A DNA stretch of 64,000 nucleotides from the NCBI GenBank assembly GCA_903822005.1, contig CAIJNL010000018.1, forward strand, positions 1 through 64,000. Reading direction: 5' to 3'. Of the stretch, positions 55,433-64,000 are shown in pieces (within the stretch, counting starts at the first letter, position 1; the number at the start of each line of letters is the position of its first letter). The notes below the pieces were generated by a model that saw nothing but the letters and a program-made list of their open reading frames with translations, searched no databases and was not told where the DNA came from. The position numbers were made by a program, and so were the translations under genes. This DNA comes from an uncultured Nitrospiraceae bacterium. GTDB taxonomy: Bacteria > Nitrospirota > Thermodesulfovibrionia > Thermodesulfovibrionales > Dissulfurispiraceae.

Positions 55433-56086
55433 TCAGGAAGTCAGTGCTTTTTTGAGACGTCTCATAAATTCGGCGCGCGATATGTCCCGTGCGCCGAATC
55501 TTTTCATATGTGCCGTTGCGACCTGGCAGTCTATCAGCTCAATGCCCTGCACGGCCAGCTTCTCGACAAATATAACAAAAGAGGCCTTTGAGGCGTCGCT
55601 CTTTTTTGCAAACATGGACTCGCCGAAAAATGCCTTGCCGAGTATCACACCATAAAGCCCGCCTGCCAGTTCATCTCCTGCCCATGCCTCTGCGGAGTGG
55701 GCGTAACCGGCCTTGTGCAGGTTGACATAGCCCTGGACCATCTCTTCGGTTATCCAGGTGCCTTCCTCGCCCTTCCTGCTTATTACAGCGCAGTTTCTTA
55801 TCACCTCTTCAAAGGCCCTGTTCACCGTGAACTCGTAGGTCCCTTTTTTGATGGTCTGCCTAAGGCTGCGTGATACCTTGATCTCTCCCGGCAATAGGAC
55901 CAGGCGCGGATCGGGCGACCACCAGAGTATGGGATAGTCATCGGAATACCAGGGGAATATGCCCATTGAGTATGCGAGTAAAAGGCGCTCCACGCTGAGA
56001 TCGCCGCCCACTGCGAGCAGGCCGTCATCATCTGCCAGTTCAGGAGGGGGGAAGGATATTTCTTCAGTCAGGCTGTAAACAGGCAT
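55433..56086 (-). CDS. aat: Leucyl/phenylalanyl-tRNA-protein transferase
   Basis: 217 residues, full length. FPPPELADDDGLLAVGGDLS and LLAYSMGIFPWYSDD near the start, GGLYGVILGKAFFGESMF in the middle and DCQVATAHMKRFGAR near the end are conserved. It attaches Leu or Phe to Lys- or Arg-starting proteins, creating N-degrons. It lies 9 bases after clpA in a clpS-clpA-aat operon. Confidence 0.96.
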   Translation of the reverse strand: MPVYSLTEEISFPPPELADDDGLLAVGGDLSVERLLLAYSMGIFPWYSDDYPILWWSPDPRLVLLPGEIKVSRSLRQTIKKGTYEFTVNRAFEEVIRNCAVISRKGEEGTWITEEMVQGYVNLHKAGYAHSAEAWAGDELAGGLYGVILGKAFFGESMFAKKSDASKASFVIFVEKLAVQGIELIDCQVATAHMKRFGARDISRAEFMRRLKKALTS

Positions 56087-56095
56087 GCTGAACTA

Positions 56096-58363
56096 TCACC
56101 TGTATTCGAATACAAGCCGGGTATCGGCGTAATCTATTCGCACAGTGCCGCCTTTTTTGAGCCTGCCGAACAGCACTTCCTCCGAAAGTACGTCCTTGAT
56201 ATCTGTCTGTATCAGACGCGCAAGGGGTCGTGCGCCATAAAGAGTATCATAACCCTTTTCAGCGAGCCAGTCCCGAGCCTCATCTGAAAGTACGACCTTC
56301 ACTTTTTTTCTCAGAAGCTGACGCCGCAGCTCGTCGATGAATTTCTCCACTACCTTCTTCATGCTTTCGGGGCTCAGCGGGTTGAAGGTGATGATGGCAT
56401 CGAGCCGGTTTCTGAATTCCGGATTGAAGAGCTTTGAAAGCGCATCGCCGCCCCTCGCCCTTGTATCAGCACTCCTGTCTCCGAACCCGATCGCTCCCGC
56501 GTTCATTTCCCTTGCCCCGGCATTGGTGGTCATAATAAGAATTACATTCCGGAAGTCGGCCTTTTTGCCGTTGTTGTCCGTGAGGGTGGAGTAATCCATC
56601 ACCTGCAGTAATATGCTAAAGATGTCCGGATGGGCCTTTTCTATCTCGTCGAGCAGAAGCACCGAATACGGATGTTTTCTAATGGCATCTGTTAGCAGTC
56701 CTCCCTGATCAAAACCTACATACCCCGGAGGCGCCCCTATAAGCCTGGCAACCGCGTGCTTCTCCATATATTCGCTCATATCGAACCTTGTGAATTTTAT
56801 GCCGAGGGCAGCTGCCATCTGTTTAGACACCTCTGTCTTGCCCACACCCGTAGGGCCGGCAAAAAGAAACGAACCTATGGGCCTTTCAGGCGCGCCAAGC
56901 CCGGCACGCGACCTTTTGATGGCCGAGACCAGTGAGTTTATTGCGTCATCCTGGCCGAATACCGTGAGCTTCAGCTCGGACTCAAGGTCCTTGAGCTTCT
57001 CTGTGTCGGACGCAGATATGTTTCTCGTCGGCACTTTAGCCATATGTGCCACAACGGCTTCGATCTCCCTGACCCCCACAACCGCGCCATCCTTGTATGA
57101 ACTATGCAGCTTGCGTGTTGCGCCTGCTTCGTCAATAACGTCGATGGCCTTGTCCGGCATATATTTGTCATTTATATATTTTGCTGCCAGCTCTGCCGCG
57201 GCCTTTACGGCATTGTCTGTATAAGTGACTCCGTGGAAATCTTCGTAATATGACCGGAGCCCGTTCAGTATCGATACCGTTTCTTCCACAGTGGGCTCAT
57301 GTATCTCGATCTTCTGGAACCGTCTTGACAGGGCGCGGTCCTTCTCAAAAAAGTTTTTGTATTCTTCGTATGTGCTTGCGCCTATACAGCGCATCCTGCC
57401 GGAATTAAGGACAGGTTTCAGGATATTGGAAGCGTCCATCGAGCCGCCGCTGGTCGCACCCGCGCCCACAATTGTATGTATCTCATCGATAAAAAGAATC
57501 GCTCCCGGAATCTTCTCTATTTCCCTGATGGTGGCCTTAAGACGGGCCTCGAAATCCCCCCGGTACTTGGTGCCGGCAAGCAGCGCGCCCATATCAAGCG
57601 AGTAAATTGTCACGTCCTTCAGGGCGGCCGGCACGGCGCCGCGTTCTATCTTCAGCGCCAGCCCTTCGACTATGGCTGTTTTCCCGACTCCCGGTTCTCC
57701 CACAAAAACAATATTATTCTTTCGCCGTCTGCAAAGGACCTGAATGGTCCTTTTGATCTCAGGCTCACGTCCAACCAGAGGGTCAATGCTTCCTTCCGCC
57801 GCTTTCTCAATGAGATTTATCGTAAAGAGTTTGAGAGGGTCTTTCGAAGCCGCGCGTTTGGGATCCTGCTGTGTCGTCTCGTTTCCGCAGCCCGGCTCCT
57901 CGGGCTGGGTCCCGTTAAGGCGATCTGCCGGCATTTCCGATTCGCCATGCGATATATAGTTCAGCAGCGTCAGCCGGAATATCCCCTCCTGTTCAAGGAA
58001 AAGAACCGCGTGGGAATCCTCTTCCAGCAGGAGCGCTGCCAGCATATCACCCGCGTCCACCTCATCCCTTTCAGCGGAATGCACATGGCTGATCGCCCGC
58101 TGGATGACCCTCTGAAATCCCATGGACACGACAGGGTTGCTTTTTATGCCGGCTGGAAGCTTGGGTACATGCTTCTCAAAAAAATCCTCAAGAGAAGCCT
58201 TGATCCTCAGGATATTGCCTCCGCAGCCTTTAATAATATCGATACCGCGCTCGTCATGCGTAAGCGCAAAAAGTATATGTTCTGCCGTCAGATACTCATG
58301 ACGCCTTATCTTTGCGTCTTTAATGATGGCGTCGAGCGCCAGTCCGAGATCTTTGTTGATCAT
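56096..58363 (-). CDS. clpA: ClpA, ATP-dependent Clp protease ATP-binding subunit
   Basis: About 755 residues from ATG 58363, where GGAGAAAGA gives the ribosome binding site. N-terminal Clp repeats ([14 protein letters not shown]), first AAA+ with [15 protein letters not shown] and [11 protein letters not shown], second AAA+ with [16 protein letters not shown] and LLDEIEKAH. It unfolds substrates and feeds them to ClpP, which is not in the window. Its start overlaps the clpS stop as ATGA. Confidence 0.96.
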   Translation of the reverse strand: MINKDLGLALDAIIKDAKIRRHEYLTAEHILFALTHDERGIDIIKGCGGNILRIKASLEDFFEKHVPKLPAGIKSNPVVSMGFQRVIQRAISHVHSAERDEVDAGDMLAALLLEEDSHAVLFLEQEGIFRLTLLNYISHGESEMPADRLNGTQPEEPGCGNETTQQDPKRAASKDPLKLFTINLIEKAAEGSIDPLVGREPEIKRTIQVLCRRRKNNIVFVGEPGVGKTAIVEGLALKIERGAVPAALKDVTIYSLDMGALLAGTKYRGDFEARLKATIREIEKIPGAILFIDEIHTIVGAGATSGGSMDASNILKPVLNSGRMRCIGASTYEEYKNFFEKDRALSRRFQKIEIHEPTVEETVSILNGLRSYYEDFHGVTYTDNAVKAAAELAAKYINDKYMPDKAIDVIDEAGATRKLHSSYKDGAVVGVREIEAVVAHMAKVPTRNISASDTEKLKDLESELKLTVFGQDDAINSLVSAIKRSRAGLGAPERPIGSFLFAGPTGVGKTEVSKQMAAALGIKFTRFDMSEYMEKHAVARLIGAPPGYVGFDQGGLLTDAIRKHPYSVLLLDEIEKAHPDIFSILLQVMDYSTLTDNNGKKADFRNVILIMTTNAGAREMNAGAIGFGDRSADTRARGGDALSKLFNPEFRNRLDAIITFNPLSPESMKKVVEKFIDELRRQLLRKKVKVVLSDEARDWLAEKGYDTLYGARPLARLIQTDIKDVLSEEVLFGRLKKGGTVRIDYADTRLVFEYR

Positions 58364-58674
58364 TCTTTCTCCATCCTGCATCTCAGCGGAAAACTTTTTT
58401 GTGTTGCCAGTTCATGCACCACGGCCACCTTGGTCTCGGCGATCTCGCGCGTATAGACCCCGCATACCCCTGCGCCCTTCTTGTGCACCTGCAGCATTAT
58501 CTGCGTGGCCTCGGCCGCCGATTTATGGAATATTGTCTCGAGAACATGGACAACAAATTCCATAGTCGTATAATCGTCGTTAATCAGGACGACCTTGTAG
58601 AGCGAAGGCTCTTTGGTCTCCTGCCGCTCTTTCTCGGCGAGATGCGTTGCTGATTTAAGTTTCTCTTCACTCAT
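58360..58674 (-). CDS. clpS: ClpS adaptor protein
   Basis: 104 residues. [20 protein letters not shown] holds the Asp/Asn pair that binds N-degron residues; [20 protein letters not shown] is the ClpA-docking part. It brings proteins with Leu, Phe, Trp or Tyr at the N-terminus to ClpA. First gene of the operon. Confidence 0.96.
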   Translation of the reverse strand: MSEEKLKSATHLAEKERQETKEPSLYKVVLINDDYTTMEFVVHVLETIFHKSAAEATQIMLQVHKKGAGVCGVYTREIAETKVAVVHELATQKSFPLRCRMEKE

Positions 58675-58724
58675 GATATTTTCCCGGCTTTTGTCTGATC
58701 AGCTTATGCAGGCTTCTATTCTGC

Positions 58725-58937
58725 TCAGTTATTTGAGCTGCATGAACTGCATACCCCGCCCTGACATGTAGAGCAGGCGGCTGATGCAGCACTCTCGACG
58801 CCGTTCATGCCGAATACCGACATCTTTTTCACAATGGTGTCCGAACCGCATGACGGACAGGTAACAACCGTACTGCTGAAGACAAGTTTTTCGAAGTCAG
58901 CGCCGCAGGCTGAACATTTATATTCGAATATGGGCAT
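58725..58937 (-). CDS. FmdB-family zinc-ribbon protein
   Basis: 70 residues from ATG 58937, where [12 protein letters not shown] begins the family. Four Cys (CSACG, CPSCG) form a zinc ribbon. A second Cys pair and a Ser/Cys-rich tail ([14 protein letters not shown]) follow. FmdB-like proteins are common small regulators with unknown targets. It lies upstream of clpS on the same strand. Confidence 0.83.
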   Translation of the reverse strand: MPIFEYKCSACGADFEKLVFSSTVVTCPSCGSDTIVKKMSVFGMNGVESAASAACSTCQGGVCSSCSSNN

Positions 58938-59169
58938 GGCTGAAATCCTTTCCTGGTTATCATTAATATAAGCTTTGGCTGTAAAAAGCCTGGTGAGCAT
59001 TCCCTGAATGCTGTTCTTTAATTATAACATGACATGCAAGAGTGCTTGAATTATTGCTCTGAATCATTTATGTTAATAGGGGTGTATATATTATTTAAAG
59101 CGCCCATGATGCCGCTTTGGCACTGCTCGACATGCCGGTGGCAGCCCGCTTTCCCCGGGAGGAAATGTT

Positions 59170-59409
59170 ATGTCTGACAATAAAGCCCACAATCTTCAGG
59201 AGCTGTTTCTCAACCAGGTGCGCAAAGACAGGGTGCCGGTCGTGATATTCCTGACAAACGGGGTCAGGTTGAGGGGTACGATAAAGGGCTTTGACAATTT
59301 CGCCATACTGCTCAAGGAAACTAATGAACAGCTCATTTACAAGCATGCCATTTCGACCATAATGCCGGAAAAGACGGTCGATATAAGGCTGGAGAATAAC
59401 GATAAGTAA
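59170..59409 (+). CDS. hfq: RNA chaperone Hfq
   Basis: 79 residues. [21 protein letters not shown] is the proximal Sm1 motif, with the distal-site residues, and [10 protein letters not shown] is Sm2. It forms hexamers that pair small RNAs with mRNAs. GGGAGGAAA lies upstream. It is the first gene of a plus-strand run to comEC. Confidence 0.96.
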   Translation: MSDNKAHNLQELFLNQVRKDRVPVVIFLTNGVRLRGTIKGFDNFAILLKETNEQLIYKHAISTIMPEKTVDIRLENNDK

Positions 59410-59410
59410 T

Positions 59411-59812
59411 GTGTCGCTAGAGCGCAGAAACCCGCTCCCGACTGTTGATATCATTATAGAATATCAGGGGGGGATCGTTCTCGTCAGGCGAAAAAATCCT
59501 CCTCACGGTTGGGCCATACCGGGCGGTTTTGTGGATTACGGCGAGACACTTGAGGATGCCGCGGCAAGAGAGGCAATGGAAGAGACCGGTCTGCATGTCA
59601 GGATAGTGCGGCAATTTCATTCATACTCATCTCCGGACAGAGACCCCCGGTTTCATACCATCAGCACGGTATTTATCGCTGCCGGCAGCGGAAAGCTTTT
59701 GGCAGCGGACGACGCCGCGGATGCCGCGGTCTTTAAAGAACAGAGTCTGCCTCAGGATATTGTCTTTGATCACAAGACGATCCTTGAGGATTATTTCAAA
59801 GGGAGGTACTGA
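59411..59812 (+). CDS. NUDIX hydrolase
   Basis: 133 residues. The NUDIX box reads [20 protein letters not shown] followed by ETGL, i.e. the full G-x5-E-x7-REUxEExGU pattern. It hydrolyses a nucleoside diphosphate linked to another moiety. The start is GTG at 59411, one base after the hfq stop, so translation may be coupled. Substrate open. Confidence 0.88.
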   Translation: MSLERRNPLPTVDIIIEYQGGIVLVRRKNPPHGWAIPGGFVDYGETLEDAAAREAMEETGLHVRIVRQFHSYSSPDRDPRFHTISTVFIAAGSGKLLAADDAADAAVFKEQSLPQDIVFDHKTILEDYFKGRY

Positions 59813-59814
59813 AG

Positions 59815-60480
59815 ATGCTGCAGTCGATGCGCAGGCACGCCCGATATTTCTATGTGCTTTTTTTCATTATAATTATAACATTCATATTCTGGGGTGTCGG
59901 AACAAATGACAAAGAGGGCGCCCGATTCGTCGCAGAGATTGGCGACGAGCGGATAAGCAAGGATGAATACTGGAGAGTTTACGAGAGGGCGCGTGAATCT
60001 TATCGGGAGATGTACAAAAGCCAGCCGTTCGAGGAGATTGAGCAGAAACTGAACCTCAAAATCATGGTGCTGGACTCCCTGGTTGAAGAAAAGGTGCTGC
60101 TGGTGTCGGCGCGTGAACTCGGACTGGTTGCCTCTGATGAAGAACTCCAGCAGGCCATTGTCAGAGACCCCCGCTTCATACGGGACGGCTCATTTAAAAA
60201 AGATATTTATCTCAGGACCCTTGCCAACAACAGGCTCACGCCGGATTATTATGAAGGCATGCTCCGCAATCAGCTGTCTACGAACAGGATGAGAAACCTG
60301 ATCGTCTCCGGCGTTGACGTCACTGATGCCGATCTCGCGGGCCTGAAGGCAGACCCTGCCAAGGCTGATTTGATCAGACAGGCGGCCTTGTTCAACAAGC
60401 GCAATGCCGCGCTTAAATCTTATATTGAAGGCGCCAAGGTCCGGATGAAGGTAAAGATAAACATGGACATGATCTCCTGA
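59815..60480 (+). CDS. PpiD/SurA N-terminal-like membrane-anchored chaperone
   Basis: 221 residues. One membrane anchor at about 9-29 (FYVLFFIIIITFIFWGVG), then a SurA_N/PpiD-type helical chaperone domain (AEIGDERISKDEYWRVYE, then LVEEKVLLVSARELGL). The parvulin isomerase domain that normally follows is absent; the C-terminus is only a short helix. It resembles a short PpiD that holds outer-membrane or periplasmic proteins without isomerase activity. It starts two bases after the NUDIX stop. Confidence 0.78.
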   Translation: MLQSMRRHARYFYVLFFIIIITFIFWGVGTNDKEGARFVAEIGDERISKDEYWRVYERARESYREMYKSQPFEEIEQKLNLKIMVLDSLVEEKVLLVSARELGLVASDEELQQAIVRDPRFIRDGSFKKDIYLRTLANNRLTPDYYEGMLRNQLSTNRMRNLIVSGVDVTDADLAGLKADPAKADLIRQAALFNKRNAALKSYIEGAKVRMKVKINMDMIS

Positions 60481-60493
60481 GTACGGAGGACAA

Positions 60494-61300
60494 TTGCTGG
60501 ACTTATTGAGACAGATAAGATGGCAGGATGTGCTCGATATCATCCTTGTCTCAATCATATTATACAGGATGATTCTGATCGTAAAAGGGACGATAGCTGC
60601 CCGCATGCTGGCGGGTGTGGCTGTCCTCCTTTTCGCCCTTTTTATCGCCAAATATATGCAGCTTTACACTATGGACTGGCTTATCCAGAGTTTCTGGACG
60701 CAGGTCGTTATCGCCGTTATAGTCATTTTCCAGCCCGAGATAAGAAAGGCCCTTGCCCAGATGGGCGAATCATCTTTCCTGCAGAGCTTCACTTCGGCAG
60801 AAGAACTGAAATCTCTTGATGAAATCGTCAAGACCGCGGTAGCACTCGCCAACCGGAAGATTGGCGCCCTCATGGTAATAGAGCGGGAAGTAAGTCTCAG
60901 GGAATATGTCGAGATCGGCACCCAGCTCGACGCCAAGGTCAGCAAAGACCTGCTGCTCAGCATATTTCATCCCTCTTCGCCCATACATGACGGTGCTATA
61001 GTGATTAAGGGCAACAGGATATCAGCTGCCGGCTGCTTCCTGCCTATAAGGCTTGGAACAGCTGTCAGCAAGGCATATGGAACGCGGCACAGGGCCGGAA
61101 TAGCCATTACCGAAGAAACTGATGCCGTTGCCGTTATAGTCTCTGAGGAGACAGGGACAATTTCGCTGTCCATTGACGGCAGGATCAATACTCCGCTCGA
61201 CATGGGAAAGCTGAGGGACATGCTTACGAAACTCTTTACCGAGCAGAAAAAATCAAAGTCTGCGTCAAGAAAAAGCAGGCAGCAGCTAAAAGCGGATTGA
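60494..61300 (+). CDS. cdaA: Diadenylate cyclase CdaA
   Basis: 268 residues. Three membrane helices at the N-terminus, then the DAC domain: PIHDGAIVI (DGA motif) and TRHRAGIAITEETDAVAVI (RHR motif). It makes c-di-AMP from two ATP. TTG start at 60494 with GGAGGA six bases upstream. It is followed by ybbR and glmM, the conserved order known from Firmicutes. Confidence 0.94.
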   Translation: MLDLLRQIRWQDVLDIILVSIILYRMILIVKGTIAARMLAGVAVLLFALFIAKYMQLYTMDWLIQSFWTQVVIAVIVIFQPEIRKALAQMGESSFLQSFTSAEELKSLDEIVKTAVALANRKIGALMVIEREVSLREYVEIGTQLDAKVSKDLLLSIFHPSSPIHDGAIVIKGNRISAAGCFLPIRLGTAVSKAYGTRHRAGIAITEETDAVAVIVSEETGTISLSIDGRINTPLDMGKLRDMLTKLFTEQKKSKSASRKSRQQLKAD

Positions 61301-61315
61301 TTGGGAGAAACCAGC

Positions 61316-61966
61316 ATGCGGATAAGAGACATATTTCTGGGTAATATCGGCTTCAAGCTTATCGCTGTCATAGGAGCGATATCCCTGTGGTTTTTTATAA
61401 CGTATCGCGGCCAGTCAGAGACTATCATGGAAGCCAATATAGACTTCAAGAACGTGCCTGCGGGGTTCGAAATACTCAGGCAGAACCTCAAGAGGGCAAA
61501 CGTGGCCGTGAGCGGACATGAGATGATATTAAGCGGACTAAGGCCGTCCGACGTCAGGGTGATTGTCGACCTTTCAAACGGAAAGAGAGGCGAGTCCACT
61601 TACTTTTTTGATGTCAATGACGTCAAGACTCCGAATAACATAAAGGTCAAAAGAATAGACCCGACCAGCATAAAGGTGTATCTGGACGAATCTTTTTCCA
61701 AAAGTTTTCGCGTGACTCCTTTTATCATCGGCGAACCGGCGGCCGGCTTTGAGGTCAAGAGGACTTCCGTGGAACCTGCTGTTGTGATCGCTGAAGGTGC
61801 AAAAACAGAAATGGCGCGGATGACAGTGCTAAGGACTGAACCTGTTGATGTTTCGGGCCTCGGCAATTCAATAAATCAGAGCGTAAGGCTGGATTCAAAT
61901 GGCAGGAGTGTCAGGACCAAGATTCCGGAGGTTTCTGTACTTGTGGTCATAGGGAGAAAGAAATAG
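61316..61966 (+). CDS. cdaR: YbbR-domain protein (CdaR-like)
   Basis: 216 residues from ATG 61316 with GGGAGA upstream. An N-terminal membrane anchor (LIAVIGAISLWFFI), then YbbR-type beta domains (DFKNVPAGFEI, IKVYLDESFSKSFRV). CdaR is the membrane partner that modulates CdaA. Only about two YbbR repeats, fewer than in Bacillus. Confidence 0.88.
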   Translation: MRIRDIFLGNIGFKLIAVIGAISLWFFITYRGQSETIMEANIDFKNVPAGFEILRQNLKRANVAVSGHEMILSGLRPSDVRVIVDLSNGKRGESTYFFDVNDVKTPNNIKVKRIDPTSIKVYLDESFSKSFRVTPFIIGEPAAGFEVKRTSVEPAVVIAEGAKTEMARMTVLRTEPVDVSGLGNSINQSVRLDSNGRSVRTKIPEVSVLVVIGRKK

Positions 61967-63322
61967 ATGAAACTGTTCGGCACTGACGGGATCAGGGGCA
62001 AGGCAAACCGGGCACCCATGACGCCTGAAAATGTCCTGCGCGTCGGCATGGCCATCGCATCTGTGCTTGGTGACGAACATGGCAGACATAACGTGCTCAT
62101 CGGCAAGGACACCAGGTTGTCCGGATACCTTATCGAGAGCGCGCTTACTGCCGGGATCTGCTCAATGGGCATGAACGTGACCCTCGTAGGGCCCATTCCA
62201 ACGCCCGGCATTGCCTTTCTGACAAGGGCACTCAGGCTGGATGCAGGGGTCGCAATATCCGCCTCACACAACTCGTTTGAAGACAACGGCATAAAGATAT
62301 TCGCTCCGTCCGGATTCAAGCTCTCTGACCAGATAGAAAAGGACATCGAAGGCATGGTACTTGACCAGGCTTTTCCCTCGAAGAGACCTTCTGGTGCGAA
62401 TATCGGCAAGGCGTTCCGGCTGGACGACGCTGCGGGCCGTTATATCGAATATATTAAATCCTCGATCCCGAGGGGCGGCGATCTCGTGGGCCTGAAGATT
62501 GTTGTGGATGTTGCAAACGGGGCCGCATATAAAATCACACCCACACTTCTGAGGGAATTGGGAGCCGAAGTTGTCGTAATCAATGATGACCCTGACGGAG
62601 TCAACATCAATTTAAACTGCGGTTCCCTGCATCTTGAGCAGCTTGGCCAAAAGGTGCGCGAAGTGGGAGCGCATGTCGGCGTGGCCCATGACGGAGATGC
62701 AGACAGGACGCTCTTTGTGGATGACAAGGGGATGGAAATAGACGGCGATCTCGTGATGGCGGCGTTGGCAGCCGACATGCAGAGCGAGGGCACCCTCAGG
62801 GGCAATTGCGTTGTTGCGACAGTGATGAGCAATCTCGGTTTCGAAAAATATCTCTCGGGCCTCGGCATCAGCCTGATAAGGACCAGGGTTGGCGACCGCT
62901 ATGTGGTGGCCGAAATGATTAAAGGCAATTACAACCTCGGCGGGGAACAGTCGGGCCATATTATCTTTTTTGACTACAATACAACTGGCGACGGTCCGAT
63001 TACGGCCCTTCAACTGCTTTATCTCATGAGCAAAAAAGGACGGCTGCTGTCGGAACTGACGGCCGATATTGCCCTTTATCCCCAGGTGCTGATAAACGTT
63101 AAGGTAGTAAAGGGCAAGAATTACAAAGACTATCCGGACATATTAAAAGTCATTGAGTCCTCCGTTAATCAGCTAGGCGAAAAAGGACGGGTACTGGTGA
63201 GGCCTTCGGGGACCGAGCCGAAGGTAAGGGTCATGGTCGAGGGCGAGGAGTATGAACTGACCCGGACCATAGCGGACGAAATAGCTGGCGTTATCCGTAA
63301 ACGTATCGGCGTCAGGGAATAA
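61967..63322 (+). CDS. glmM: Phosphoglucosamine mutase
   Basis: 451 residues, full length. GTDGIRGKAN at the N-terminus, ISASHNSFEDNGIK with the phospho-Ser, VAHDGDADRTLF for Mg, and RPSGTEPKVRVMVEG for phosphate binding. It converts glucosamine-6-phosphate to glucosamine-1-phosphate for peptidoglycan and LPS. In Gram-positives CdaA, CdaR and GlmM form a complex. Confidence 0.97.
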   Translation: MKLFGTDGIRGKANRAPMTPENVLRVGMAIASVLGDEHGRHNVLIGKDTRLSGYLIESALTAGICSMGMNVTLVGPIPTPGIAFLTRALRLDAGVAISASHNSFEDNGIKIFAPSGFKLSDQIEKDIEGMVLDQAFPSKRPSGANIGKAFRLDDAAGRYIEYIKSSIPRGGDLVGLKIVVDVANGAAYKITPTLLRELGAEVVVINDDPDGVNINLNCGSLHLEQLGQKVREVGAHVGVAHDGDADRTLFVDDKGMEIDGDLVMAALAADMQSEGTLRGNCVVATVMSNLGFEKYLSGLGISLIRTRVGDRYVVAEMIKGNYNLGGEQSGHIIFFDYNTTGDGPITALQLLYLMSKKGRLLSELTADIALYPQVLINVKVVKGKNYKDYPDILKVIESSVNQLGEKGRVLVRPSGTEPKVRVMVEGEEYELTRTIADEIAGVIRKRIGVRE

Positions 63323-63346
63323 CATCCCGGCCCGGACAGACCAATA

Positions 63347-64000
63347 ATGGGCATTTTCACCTCTTTTACAGCAGGTGCAGCCCTCTTCTATTCGCAGCGC
63401 TTCTTCCCTTATCTCTCCATTTCTGTCTTTATAATACTTTTTCTTTATTGGGGCTTTTCAAAATATCGCTCTTGCAAGCCTGATACGCAGTCAATAAGGT
63501 CCATGTCTGTTCTGGCCGCGGTAATAGCCGTTCCGCTTGTATTAGCCTCTCTCGGATACTGGCGCGCTGCTGCATCATTTAACCCTCCTCCTGAATTCAG
63601 GGAGCTGTCAGGGCAGGTCATAAGTATTAAAGGGAGCCCCTCAGCGGAACCCCTTGCCCTGCAGAAAGATTCCTCTCGTTTTGTTAATGAAATTGATGTC
63701 ACTGAGGCCGCTGTGAACACTAAGCACCTCAACATAGAAAAGATGAGGCTCTTCACTGAGGGTCCATTGATTGTCGGCAAGGCATATATCATTAGTGCAA
63801 AAATCCCGGCTGACAGTACCTTCCTTAACCCCGGCAGCAAAGAATGGATGCTTTCCGGTTACGCGGTCGGAATACAGGAGCAGGGGACATCTGAACGGAA
63901 CTTTCTTGAGCGGGCGAGGGATCGCCTTAACGCTTACCTTTCAAAAAACTTCAGCGGCGATATATCTGCCTTTCTGATGTCTATCATAACCGGAGATCGC
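63347..64000 (+). CDS. comEC: ComEC/Rec2 DNA-uptake channel, N-terminal part (cut by window end)
   Basis: 218 codons in one open frame, running off the window. ATG 63347 begins MGIFTSFTAGAALFYSQRFF. Two or three membrane helices are followed by a DUF4131-type segment (ELSGQVISIKGSPSAEPLAL) and the ComEC-typical ISAFLMSIITGDR near the end. ComEC forms the inner-membrane channel for DNA during natural transformation, though many carriers are not known to be competent. It begins 25 bases after glmM. The rest lies beyond 64000. Confidence 0.85.
   Translation, partial: MGIFTSFTAGAALFYSQRFFPYLSISVFIILFLYWGFSKYRSCKPDTQSIRSMSVLAAVIAVPLVLASLGYWRAAASFNPPPEFRELSGQVISIKGSPSAEPLALQKDSSRFVNEIDVTEAAVNTKHLNIEKMRLFTEGPLIVGKAYIISAKIPADSTFLNPGSKEWMLSGYAVGIQEQGTSERNFLERARDRLNAYLSKNFSGDISAFLMSIITGDR

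Noticed and set aside
57476-58456. 326-codon plus-strand frame opposite clpA
   Set aside because: Antisense to conserved ClpA motifs; no domain.

Overview
The window looks like one chromosomal stretch of a Gram-negative, probably anaerobic bacterium. The signs are SurA/PpiD-like and SmpA-like envelope proteins, many lipoproteins, a Tat-exported flavoprotein with a multiheme cytochrome, an anaerobic (CbiE, CbiG/H) cobalamin route and an AmrS radical SAM enzyme. The gene mix would suit a Nitrospirota or deltaproteobacterium-like lineage. That placement is inference; the window has no rRNA or marker alignment to settle it.

Layout. 0-3.3 kb: the 3' end of a tmRNA, a 600-base gene-free stretch carrying AT-rich palindromes, then a periplasmic flavin reductase with a tetraheme cytochrome and a rhodanese lipoprotein. 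3.4-16 kb: housekeeping and accessory enzymes (mocA/xdhC, PilZ, flavin reductase, Smr, PfkB kinase, uvrC, PBP1A, GNAT, nitroreductase, a Tat-exported metallo-beta-lactamase-fold hydrolase, DUF2934, amrS). 16-21 kb: a sigma-54 two-component pair, a Sel1 protein and a large lipoprotein. 21-26 kb: a minus-strand cobalamin operon (cobU, cobT, cobS, cobC, cobO, cbiE). 26-33 kb: zinc-ribbon protein, UvrD helicase, GH108-like hydrolase, a GGQ rescue factor, a membrane-fused spermidine synthase, an ankyrin protein and a DUF1573 protein with an in-frame UGA. 33-37 kb: an AT-richer accessory island with IS21-like end remnants, a HEPN-DUF1508 fusion and a MazF module, ending near initiator tRNA-fMet. 38-44 kb: hydrolase, CbiG-CbiH fusion, HD protein, and a phage-like membrane protein with a histone-H1-like tail. 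44-50 kb: ahcY-metK-asd, miaA and small proteins. 50-55 kb: a hydroxyacid dehydrogenase, ilvD, a dienelactone hydrolase, an AEC transporter and smpB. 55-64 kb: the N-degron operon (clpS, clpA, aat), then hfq, NUDIX, a PpiD-like protein, cdaA, cdaR, glmM and the start of comEC.

Systems that fit together. tmRNA, SmpB, a GGQ rescue factor, ClpS/ClpA and Aat cover ribosome rescue and targeted proteolysis. Asd, MetK and AhcY serve methionine and SAM turnover. The cob/cbi genes supply part of B12 synthesis, whose other steps must be encoded elsewhere. CdaA, CdaR and GlmM link c-di-AMP to cell-wall precursor supply.

The most notable observation is the DUF1573 protein at 32550-32999. An in-frame UGA replaces the first cysteine of the family's Cys-Gly-Cys motif, the reading frame continues as recognisable DUF1573, and a hairpin fitting the bacterial SECIS pattern lies 15 bases after the UGA. 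It is a strong candidate for an unannotated selenoprotein. Second is the HEPN-DUF1508 fusion beside a toxin-antitoxin pair in the island.
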